A stretch of DNA of 8,732 nucleotides from Nitrosopumilaceae archaeon (GTDB lineage: Archaea; Thermoproteota; Nitrososphaeria; Nitrososphaerales; Nitrosopumilaceae), in NCBI GenBank assembly GCA_020027255.1, contig JAHRAP010000021.1:1-8732 (forward strand). The letters run 5' to 3'. The translations under genes and the position numbers were made by a program. Shown here piece after piece: positions 1 to 6,107 of this stretch; position 1 is the stretch's first letter; each line of letters begins with the position of its first letter. The notes beneath the pieces are model-generated. The model was not told where the DNA came from. It did not search any database and saw only the letters and a list, made by a program, of their open reading frames with translations.

Positions 1-137
1 ACAATTTTATGAGCTATTCTAAATGTAACATTTTGCTTAACTAGTTCTTCAGCAATGTCTAATGATGTCAAATAGCCCTCATATACAATATTTTCCATGT
101 TAGATTTTTTAATAATTACATTGTCATAATATTTATT
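1..137 (-). pseudogene. argH: Argininosuccinate lyase, C-terminal fragment, truncated at its 5' side
   Basis: The minus strand is open from a TAG at 140-138 to the window edge. From about position 110 downwards it reads as the conserved C-terminal region of ArgH: a segment ending EGYLTSLDIAEELV (equivalent to the usual TATDLAEYLV) followed by VTFRIAHKIV (usual VPFREAHEIVG). ArgH cleaves argininosuccinate to arginine and fumarate in the cytosol. The family is about 450-490 residues long, and this stretch normally lies near residue 370-400, so some 350 or more residues that should lie at higher coordinates are missing. They are replaced by a gene on the other strand. The only ATG in frame is at 98-96, inside the conserved region, and is unlikely to be a native start. 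The rest of the C-terminus lies outside the window. The identity is fairly secure; whether this is a decayed gene, a rearrangement remnant or an assembly chimera is open. Confidence 0.72.
108..118. other. Probable breakpoint between argH and the PHP-domain gene
   Basis: Recognisable ArgH coding on the minus strand ends at about 110, and recognisable PHP-domain coding on the plus strand begins at 116 with Leu-His-Cys-His. The expected preceding Asp codon and start codon of the PHP gene are absent: codons 110-112 and 113-115 in its frame are both TAA. Two unrelated genes in opposite orientation are therefore cut within a few bases of each other. This is what a rearrangement, or a chimeric join made in genome amplification or assembly, looks like. 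The breakpoint is inferred from protein homology by eye, so its exact base is uncertain. Confidence 0.6.
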
Positions 138-187
138 CTAATTTTTGTACTGGAAAATTTGACACTCCTTATGATTCTAATACTACC

Positions 188-1015
188 ATGAGAGAACAAT
201 TAGAACGTTCTCTTATAACTGGATTAGATTTAGTATTCATAACTAATCATAATACATTAAATGGCTATGATAATTTAATTAATTATAAAAATAATCACTA
301 TAAATATAATAATATCAAAATTTATCCCGGCGAAGAAATAACTTCATCAACTGGTGAACATATACTTGTATATGGATTGACAGATGCAATAAAACCAGGT
401 TTAACAATACACGAAATATTCGATGAAGTTGAAAAACAAGATGCAATTTCTTCAGCTCCACACCCATTCGGAATGATTGATTCATTACGTGAAAAATCTC
501 GATATTGTGATATGATAGAAATTTTTAATAGTAATAATGTAGATATTTTTTCGAACATTCGGGCAACGTTATTTGCAAATTCTCATAATATGGTTTGTGT
601 GTCTGGAAGTGATTCACATATTAGTTCCACATTAGGCAAATGTATAAATAAAATTGAATCACCGAATACATTAGATGATGTAATATTTGCAATGAAACAT
701 GGCAAAATTAAGATACACAGATCAATGTACATATCAAATATCGAGCTAATAAAATATCTGAAATATAAAATAGATAATTCGAAGGATTATATAAATAATT
801 ATATTGTGTATAATTATCCAAATTGTAAATGGCTGTTCTCATTATTGTTAAAACTATATGAACATAATGATGACAGTTACATTTGGAAATTATTTTATAA
901 TGTCAGTGTGACCATATTAAAACAAATTTCATTTAAAATAAATTTTTGTAATACAAGTAAAGATACGATTAAAAATAGAAACTTATATTCATTTCTAAAT
1001 TTGGTTTTTAAATAA
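188..1015 (+). CDS. PHP-domain metal-dependent phosphoesterase, apparently lacking its native start
   Basis: PHP-domain proteins are hydrolases that bind two or three metal ions and commonly cleave phosphoesters; the substrate cannot be told here. From the ATG at 188 the protein shows ITNHNT (residues 18-23), GEE (48-50), GEH (56-58), APHPFG (90-95), EIF (111-113) and GSDSH (140-144), which together supply most PHP metal ligands. About 90 residues of helical, Lys/Asn/Tyr-rich tail follow the domain. The frame stays open upstream to 116, and those 24 codons read LHCHNIYSNF and then a TPYDSN segment. This is the conserved N-terminus with the HxH metal motif that the 188 start would discard. No ATG, GTG or TTG exists between the stop at 113-115 and 188. 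The product may therefore be inactive as shown, or the native start was lost at the junction near 110-116. It ends 38 nt before tusA. Confidence 0.8.
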   Translation: MREQLERSLITGLDLVFITNHNTLNGYDNLINYKNNHYKYNNIKIYPGEEITSSTGEHILVYGLTDAIKPGLTIHEIFDEVEKQDAISSAPHPFGMIDSLREKSRYCDMIEIFNSNNVDIFSNIRATLFANSHNMVCVSGSDSHISSTLGKCINKIESPNTLDDVIFAMKHGKIKIHRSMYISNIELIKYLKYKIDNSKDYINNYIVYNYPNCKWLFSLLLKLYEHNDDSYIWKLFYNVSVTILKQISFKINFCNTSKDTIKNRNLYSFLNLVFK

Positions 1016-1024
1016 CACAATAGA

Positions 1025-1032
1025 TATTAATA
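1025..1032 (+). promoter_or_regulatory. Possible TATA box for the tusA-cysM pair
   Basis: TATTAATA is centred about 26 nt before the GTG start of tusA. This is the distance expected for an archaeal TATA box driving a leaderless or nearly leaderless transcript. The region is AT-rich throughout, so a chance match is likely enough to keep confidence low. Confidence 0.28.
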
Positions 1033-1053
1033 TGTAATAAAACTAGTTAGGCA

Positions 1054-1302
1054 GTGGTTAATAAGTTTGATAAAGATATTCGTGAAGTATTAGACACATG
1101 TGGTTTATTTTGTCCAGAACCTGTTTTTAGAACTAAAATTGCTTTAGAAAAACTCCAATTAGGAGATATTTTAAAGGTACTTGCAGACGATCCATCGTCT
1201 GAAGAGGATATTTCTAGATGGGTAGAACGAAATGGACATACATTATTAGAAAAAAATAAACAAAATAATCAAATTGAATTTATTATTCAAAAGGTGAAAT
1301 AA
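1054..1302 (+). CDS. tusA: TusA/SirA-family sulfur carrier protein
   Basis: At 82 residues this is a full-length TusA-like protein. The family signature CGLFCPEPVFRTKIAL lies at residues 16-31, with the CPxP motif at 20-23; Cys20 is the expected persulfide-carrying cysteine. GDILKVLADDPSSEEDI (37-53) matches the conserved middle of the fold. Members of the family pass sulfane sulfur between rhodaneses, desulfurases and acceptors for tRNA thiolation, molybdenum cofactor or sulfur oxidation; the partner of this one is not known. The GTG at 1054 is the only plausible start, because the frame is closed by TAG at 1048-1050. There is no Shine-Dalgarno sequence. The gene ends 27 nt before the preferred start of the cysteine synthase (6 nt if the TTG start is used), so the two are probably co-transcribed, which suggests a role in delivering sulfur to cysteine synthesis. 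Confidence 0.88.
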   Translation: MVNKFDKDIREVLDTCGLFCPEPVFRTKIALEKLQLGDILKVLADDPSSEEDISRWVERNGHTLLEKNKQNNQIEFIIQKVK

Positions 1303-1329
1303 AACAACTTGGTAATAAAATCAGAGAAT

Positions 1330-2325
1330 ATGCAACACACTGATGTATTCAACATAATTGGGAATACTCCACTTATAAAATTACAATCTTTATCTAATGA
1401 TCATATTTCTTATTTTGCTAAATTGGAAAACTATAATCCATATGGATCTGTTAAAGATCGGGCTGCTTATTGGATGATTACGGATGCAGAAAATAAAGGA
1501 ATTTTAAAAAAGAATCATAGTATTATAATTGAACCGACATCTGGAAATACCGGAATTGCACTTGCTGGAATAGCAAAACTTCTAGGATATGGAATAGAAA
1601 TAGTGATCCCTGAAAAAGCTAGTGACGAAACAAAAAATATAATTAAATCATTAGGTGCTAAAATATACGAAACAACAGATGATTTATGTCCTAAGGTTGG
1701 TTCTGGAACTGATCAAAGTATAGCATTAGCAACATCTATAGCTTCATCTAGACCTCAGATTTACTATTCTCCAAACCAATATTCTAACGAAGCTAATTTT
1801 TTTGGCCATTATACTGGTACTGGGCCTGAAATTTGGAAACAAACAAATGGTAAAATAACTCACTTTTTTACAGGTGTTGGCACTGGAGGGACAATAACAG
1901 GAGTTTCTACATTCCTTAAAGAAAAAAATCCAAAAATAAAAATAATAGCTGTGCAACCTCAGCTAAACCACCTTATTCAAGGGTTAAGAAATTTTGAAGA
2001 ATCTGCAAAGCCAGAACTATTTTTAAAACGTGAAAAAGTAATTGATGATTGGATTACTATAACAAACGAAGAAGCATTTTGTGAAGTCAAAACAATATTG
2101 AATAATGATAACGTACTTGTAAGCCCATCATCTGCAACAGTATATGCAGCCATGAAAAAATATGAATTTCAAGATTCGATTAACGAAAATTATGCCGTTG
2201 GAATATTTGCAGATGATGGACGAAAATTTAAAAGTATTTATGTGAATCAAGATGTTTTTACCTCATCTGAATTTGATGCGGCTTTGTTAAAATCTAAACA
2301 CATGCCTAAAATAAATTACATTTGA
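1330..2325 (+). CDS. cysM: PLP-dependent cysteine synthase, CysM / O-phosphoserine sulfhydrylase type
   Basis: Fold-type II PLP enzyme of 331 residues that makes cysteine from an activated serine and a sulfur donor. Numbered from the ATG at 1330: IGNTPLIKL at 10-18; Lys42 in GSVKDR as the PLP-binding lysine; PTSGNTG (69-75) gripping the substrate carboxylate; GVGTGGTITG (182-191) holding the PLP phosphate. GLRNFEESAKPELF (218-231) resembles the stretch of Mycobacterium tuberculosis CysM that carries Arg220, the residue tied to O-phosphoserine preference, so an O-phosphoserine sulfhydrylase is favoured over an O-acetylserine enzyme. This is inferred by eye. The C-terminus runs about 30 residues past the usual GRKFKSIY end. 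The frame could start at TTG 1309, but ATG 1330 gives the usual short leader before IGNTPL. It follows tusA and converges on trxB with a 30-nt T-rich gap. Confidence 0.9.
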   Translation: MQHTDVFNIIGNTPLIKLQSLSNDHISYFAKLENYNPYGSVKDRAAYWMITDAENKGILKKNHSIIIEPTSGNTGIALAGIAKLLGYGIEIVIPEKASDETKNIIKSLGAKIYETTDDLCPKVGSGTDQSIALATSIASSRPQIYYSPNQYSNEANFFGHYTGTGPEIWKQTNGKITHFFTGVGTGGTITGVSTFLKEKNPKIKIIAVQPQLNHLIQGLRNFEESAKPELFLKREKVIDDWITITNEEAFCEVKTILNNDNVLVSPSSATVYAAMKKYEFQDSINENYAVGIFADDGRKFKSIYVNQDVFTSSEFDAALLKSKHMPKINYI

Positions 2326-2355
2326 AAATATTGTGAATTTGTATATTGTTGTCGT

Positions 2356-3288
2356 TTATAATTTTGTTAGAAATTTATCTACATCAATAGCTGCCATACA
2401 TCCAAACCCTGCAGCTGTTATAGCTTGTCTGTATGTATGATCATGAACATCTCCAGCTGCAAAAACTCCTCTGATGTTAGTTTCGGTTTTATTTTTTAAA
2501 ATAATATATCCATTCGCATCCAAATCTATTTGATTTTTAAATAATTGTGTATTAGGTTCATGCCCTATGGCAATAAACACTCCTTCGACGTCCAAAAATT
2601 GATTTTCATGAGTTTGCGTATTTTTTAATAATATTTTTCTGACTTTATTATCTCCGATTATTTCTACAATATTTTGATTTAAATGAAACTCTATTTTTGT
2701 ATTTAACATTGCACGTTTTTGCATTATTTTACTAGCTCGAAATTCATTTCTTCGATGAATAACATGTACTCGTGATGCAAATTTGGTAAGAAAAATAGCT
2801 TCTTCCATAGCAGAATCTCCTCCACCAATCACTGCCAATTCTAAATTTTTGAAGAACGCTCCATCGCATGTTGCGCAGTATGATACGCCTTTAGCACTAA
2901 AAAAATCTTCGCTTGGCAAGCCCAATTTTTTTGGTGTAGCTCCAGTACAAATTATTATAGATTTGGCTGAATATTTTACATTATTAATATGTACAGTTAA
3001 AGGAGTGTGTTTGAGATCTACGTTCGACACTTCTTCATTGATCACTTCTGTACCCATATTTTTACATTGTTGTAACATGTTTAACATGAGATCTGGACCT
3101 AATATGCCGCTAGAGAAACCAGGATAATTTTCTACATTTGTTGTATTCATTAATTGACCTCCTTGTAAAACCCCTGAAATTATTAATGTGTTGTAACCTG
3201 CTCTGGATGCATATATGCCTGCTGTATATCCAGCAGGACCACTACCTATTATTATTATGTCATATTCTCTTGAATTTTTATCGTTCAT
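2356..3288 (-). CDS. trxB: Thioredoxin-disulfide reductase (NADPH, FAD)
   Basis: A complete 310-residue low-molecular-weight thioredoxin reductase, the usual length for the family. It passes electrons from NADPH through FAD and a redox disulfide to thioredoxin in the cytosol. Visible landmarks: the FAD-binding GSGPAG (15-20); GGQLMNTTNVENYPGF (43-58); the redox-active CATC (Cys138 and Cys141); the NADPH-binding GGGDSA (155-160) with HRRNEFRAS (178-186), whose arginines favour NADPH over NADH; and the second FAD motif GVFAAGDVHD (274-283) followed by RQAITAAGFG. The start is the ATG at 3288; TAG lies two codons upstream in frame. It reads in the same direction as thi4 upstream, but the 89-nt gap holds a TATA-like sequence, so it may have its own promoter. 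Placement between cysM and thi4 suggests it supports thiol-dependent sulfur reactions, which is inference. Confidence 0.96.
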   Translation of the reverse strand: MNDKNSREYDIIIIGSGPAGYTAGIYASRAGYNTLIISGVLQGGQLMNTTNVENYPGFSSGILGPDLMLNMLQQCKNMGTEVINEEVSNVDLKHTPLTVHINNVKYSAKSIIICTGATPKKLGLPSEDFFSAKGVSYCATCDGAFFKNLELAVIGGGDSAMEEAIFLTKFASRVHVIHRRNEFRASKIMQKRAMLNTKIEFHLNQNIVEIIGDNKVRKILLKNTQTHENQFLDVEGVFIAIGHEPNTQLFKNQIDLDANGYIILKNKTETNIRGVFAAGDVHDHTYRQAITAAGFGCMAAIDVDKFLTKL

Positions 3289-3313
3289 GATCTAAGCAAT
3301 TTAATTAATTTCC

Positions 3314-3323
3314 AATTTAAATT
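3314..3323 (-). promoter_or_regulatory. Possible TATA box for trxB
   Basis: The palindromic AATTTAAATT is centred about 30 nt upstream of the trxB ATG on the minus strand, compatible with an archaeal TATA/BRE element and a very short leader. The whole 89-nt gap is AT-rich, so this is only a candidate. Confidence 0.3.
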
Positions 3324-3377
3324 GTCATATATTGAATATTCTTACGTATATTATTTGTATTTAAATTTAGTGATCAT

Positions 3378-4187
3378 TTATAGATCTTTAATTTTCATGG
3401 CAGTTATTTCAGCTGCTTTTTTGCCAGAGAATAACATCGCTCCAAAAGTTGGTCCCATTCTAGCTAAACCATAAGTTTCAGTGATTGACATTCCGGCAGC
3501 TATTAGACCTGGGTATATCTCTCCTGTTTTTTCTACCACATATTCTTCTCCTTCATTTACCCACATGGGATTCATTCCTTTCCATTGTACTAAATTTCTA
3601 TTAACTAAGCGTTTCACTGCTACTGAATCATGTCCAGACGCATCTATTACTATTTTAGATTCTAACGCAATTGGATCCACACAAGTGATATTTCTTGGGA
3701 GCGCAGATACTGGCATCCAATTCACTACAACTCCAGAAACTCTGTCATTTTTTAAAATTAAATCATCGAATTTAGTTAAATTTAAAAATTTTACACCAGC
3801 GTCACAAGCTGATGCAATAAGCTTAGACACTGCGTGCGGACCAGCTGTTATGTATAATCCTTTTTTTACTTTTTTATATGGTATGCCTAATTCATCCCAC
3901 ATTTCTTGTGCAGGTTCGCGTACAGTTACAGGATTCATCATATATCCGCCAAGCCAATATCCGCCACCTAAATAATTATTTTGTTCTATTATCAGCACTT
4001 TAAACCCTTTGCTAGATAATTCTCTACCAGCTGTTAATCCAGCAGGTCCTGCACCAATTATTATCACGTCAGAACATGATCTATCTGATAAAACAGAATG
4101 AAATTCATCAGCTATCGCCATTGTAATTTCAACTTCATTTATATCAGCAAAAATCCTTTGTTTGTTTATATTGTCTAATACTTGCAC
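3378..4187 (-). CDS. thi4: Thi4-family thiamine thiazole synthase (archaeal type)
   Basis: A 269-residue FAD/NAD-binding enzyme that builds the thiazole of thiamin from NAD, glycine and sulfur. Archaeal members have also been annotated as ribose-1,5-bisphosphate isomerase. Landmarks: VEITMAI (19-25), the conserved N-terminal lead; the dinucleotide motif GAGPAG (45-50); LGGGYWLGG (73-81); NWMPVSALP (156-164); VDP (170-172); DASGHDS (182-188); and near the C-terminus GLARMGPTFGAMLFSGKKAAE (from 240), which matches the family closely. Cys169, just before VDP, falls where yeast Thi4 has the sulfur-donating Cys205 and methanococcal enzymes have His. This enzyme may therefore give up its own sulfur or need the Cys for another mode. 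The GTG at 4187 is the only start that keeps the conserved N-terminus. It is divergent from sulfite reductase across 129 nt. Confidence 0.92.
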   Translation of the reverse strand: MQVLDNINKQRIFADINEVEITMAIADEFHSVLSDRSCSDVIIIGAGPAGLTAGRELSSKGFKVLIIEQNNYLGGGYWLGGYMMNPVTVREPAQEMWDELGIPYKKVKKGLYITAGPHAVSKLIASACDAGVKFLNLTKFDDLILKNDRVSGVVVNWMPVSALPRNITCVDPIALESKIVIDASGHDSVAVKRLVNRNLVQWKGMNPMWVNEGEEYVVEKTGEIYPGLIAAGMSITETYGLARMGPTFGAMLFSGKKAAEITAMKIKDL

Positions 4188-4202
4188 GAGTTAAAAACAG
4201 TT

Positions 4203-4232
4203 GAAACCAATTTAATAGTTTCTTATATTGGT
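4203..4232. promoter_or_regulatory. Overlapping inverted repeats covering the presumed thi4 promoter
   Basis: GAAAC at 4203-4207 is mirrored by GTTTC at 4218-4222, and ACCAAT at 4206-4211 is mirrored by ATTGGT at 4227-4232. The segment lies 16-45 nt upstream of the thi4 GTG, and the TTTAAT inside it (4211-4216) sits where a TATA box for a leaderless thi4 transcript would be. An operator or alternative hairpins are possible. The arms are short, so chance cannot be excluded. Confidence 0.25.
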
Positions 4233-4284
4233 GATGGGCATATTAAATATTCTATTTTAGTTTAATTGACAATCATATCAAAAA

Positions 4285-4297
4285 TTTATATTTTAAA
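4285..4297 (+). promoter_or_regulatory. Possible TATA box for the sulfite reductase-rhodanese operon
   Basis: TTTATATTTTAAA is centred about 26 nt upstream of the ATG at 4317, the spacing expected for an archaeal promoter giving a leaderless or nearly leaderless mRNA. There is no Shine-Dalgarno sequence before that ATG, which fits. Confidence 0.4.
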
Positions 4298-4316
4298 TTG
4301 ATTAAATACATCTCAA

Positions 4317-6107
4317 ATGAACAATAAATTAAATTTAAATGATTTGTCAATACGAAATAACTGGGCCAAAACCGAAGAAGCTGATCATTTTTCTAAAATG
4401 CTGAAGCTTTATAGACAAAATGAATTAGATCCAGATTCTTTCAGGCGATTTAGATTACAACATGGTGCTTATGGCACTAGAATGACAGATAATTATGCTA
4501 TGGTAAGAATCAAAATACCTGCAGGTGAGATACACCCTGAACAACTTATTAAAATAGCACAACTTAGTGATTCATTTTCTATAGGAAGCGCCCATATATC
4601 TACCAGACAAAATATTCAATTACATTGGGTAGTATTAGAAGATGTACCTGAAATAATGTTAGAATTAGCCAAAGTTGGGTTAACTACGCGTGAAGCATGT
4701 GGCAACACAATAAGAAATATTATGTGCGGTCCTTTGTCTGGTGTTTGCGCTAATGAGATGTTTGATTCTACTCCTTATGCTCTTGCAACAGCAAAATTTT
4801 TGTTACGGAACCCATTAAATCAAAATTTGCCTCGGAAATTTAAGTTTAATTTTACATGTTGCGAAAAACATGGAATGGGTAAAATAGTTGATGTTGGTTT
4901 GGTGCCAGTAATTAACGAATCCACAGAATGCACACAATATGGTTTTAAGATTTTTCTTGGAGGCGGGCTAGGAAATAAATCATACGTGGGACATCAATTA
5001 GAAGAATTCACTCCAATTGAAGATCTATTGCATACATCTATTGCTGTGATTAAAATATTTGATCGATTAGGAAATCGTAAAAATTTAGCTAGAAATAGAA
5101 TGAGATACTTAGTAAATGAATTAGGATGGGATGAATTCAAAAATTTGGTTTTAAAAGAAAGGACAATATCAAGAGTGACACAATCTGCTACACTATCTCT
5201 AGAAATTGATAATAATCAAAATCTGAATAGTATAGCTGAGACTTTTCAAAGAGTTGATTTAGATCTTATGATGTATGAAAGATGGCTTAAAACAAATACG
5301 ATAAAACAAAAACAAACTAACTATTATTCAGTTTTTGTGACATTGGAAGCTGGTGATATAACATCTAATCAACTTCGTAAACTTGCTAAAATATGTGCAA
5401 CATTTTCAAAAGAACGTACTATGCGAAATGGATTTTCTCAGGATATAGTAATAAGATGGGTGCACCTAAACCATCTCAAAATATTATATTCTAAATTACT
5501 GTCTGTGGGACTAGCCAATCCTGGAGCTCTCACACTAGCATCTCCAGTAGGCTGTTCTGGCACAACGTCTTGTAACCTAGCACTGACAAATTCTCATAGA
5601 TTAGCTAAAGAAATACAGCGAAAACTTTTATCATTAAAAATAGATCAAGATGATGATTTAAAAGATTCAACGATTAAAATAAGTGGATGTCCAAATTCGT
5701 GTGGCCAACACGAAATAGCTACAATAGGATTCTACGGTGGTGGTGGCAGATCTGGCAAAGATATGTATCCAGTTTATCAAATGTCTTTGGGAGGTAGACA
5801 TGATAATTATGCTAGATTAGGAACAAATTGTATTAGAATACCAGCTAAAAATGTAATTAATACCATACTCAAAATAATTTCAATATTTAAACAAGATCGA
5901 AAACCTCATGATACACTCAAATCTTGGTTAGACAAAATTGTTAACTCTCGAAGTGATACTTCAGTAAGATCTATTAATGACATTAAAAAATTATTGTTAC
6001 CATTAACTATAGTTCCAAGCAAAAATGAAAATTCTGATTTTTATTCTGATTATGGTAGTAATGATAATTATCATACTAGAACTGGCAAAGGCGAATGTGC
6101 AGCTTGA
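4317..6107 (+). CDS. sir: Siroheme/[4Fe-4S] assimilatory sulfite (or nitrite) reductase
   Basis: A 596-residue single-chain reductase with the two-fold repeated ferrodoxin-like and siroheme-binding layout of the NirA/Sir family, which carries out six-electron reduction of sulfite to sulfide (or nitrite to ammonia). FRLQHGAYGTRMTD (45-58) and STRQNIQLHWV (95-105) open the first half. Arg97, Arg133 (NTIRN), Lys174 and Lys176 (PRKFKF) fall where E. coli sulfite reductase binds siroheme and substrate. The cluster cysteines are Cys413 and Cys419 (C-X5-C in GCSGTTSC) and Cys458 and Cys462 (C-X3-C in GCPNSC). Sequence alone does not separate sulfite from nitrite. Sulfite is favoured because rhodanese, TusA, CysM and Thi4 surround it and an ammonia oxidiser needs no assimilatory nitrite reductase. 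The protein ends in a flexible tail, GKGECAA, whose gene end overlaps the rhodanese start. The electron donor is probably ferredoxin. Confidence 0.92.
   Translation: MNNKLNLNDLSIRNNWAKTEEADHFSKMLKLYRQNELDPDSFRRFRLQHGAYGTRMTDNYAMVRIKIPAGEIHPEQLIKIAQLSDSFSIGSAHISTRQNIQLHWVVLEDVPEIMLELAKVGLTTREACGNTIRNIMCGPLSGVCANEMFDSTPYALATAKFLLRNPLNQNLPRKFKFNFTCCEKHGMGKIVDVGLVPVINESTECTQYGFKIFLGGGLGNKSYVGHQLEEFTPIEDLLHTSIAVIKIFDRLGNRKNLARNRMRYLVNELGWDEFKNLVLKERTISRVTQSATLSLEIDNNQNLNSIAETFQRVDLDLMMYERWLKTNTIKQKQTNYYSVFVTLEAGDITSNQLRKLAKICATFSKERTMRNGFSQDIVIRWVHLNHLKILYSKLLSVGLANPGALTLASPVGCSGTTSCNLALTNSHRLAKEIQRKLLSLKIDQDDDLKDSTIKISGCPNSCGQHEIATIGFYGGGGRSGKDMYPVYQMSLGGRHDNYARLGTNCIRIPAKNVINTILKIISIFKQDRKPHDTLKSWLDKIVNSRSDTSVRSINDIKKLLLPLTIVPSKNENSDFYSDYGSNDNYHTRTGKGECAA

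Noticed and set aside
116..188. Single-base sequencing error restoring the PHP start from the ATG at 97-99
   Set aside because: Removing or adding one base in the T-run or A-run between 97 and 116 still leaves an in-frame stop (TAA), so a simple indel does not rescue the gene; a junction explains both this and the cut argH.
322..558. Minus-strand open frame of 78 codons inside the PHP gene
   Set aside because: It is antisense to well-conserved PHP motifs (GEE, APHPFG) and its translation resembles no protein family.
1744..1956. Minus-strand open frame of 70 codons inside cysM
   Set aside because: Antisense to conserved PLP-enzyme sequence including the GTGGT loop; composition looks non-coding.
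2783..3127. Plus-strand open frame of 114 codons inside trxB
   Set aside because: Complement of the thioredoxin reductase coding sequence, which is unmistakable on the other strand.
3481..3975. Plus-strand open frame of 164 codons inside thi4
   Set aside because: Long, but antisense to the conserved Thi4 motifs and without recognisable domain features.
4188..4316. TPP riboswitch ahead of thi4
   Set aside because: The conserved CUGAGA and ACCUGAU-type elements are not present on either strand of the gap.
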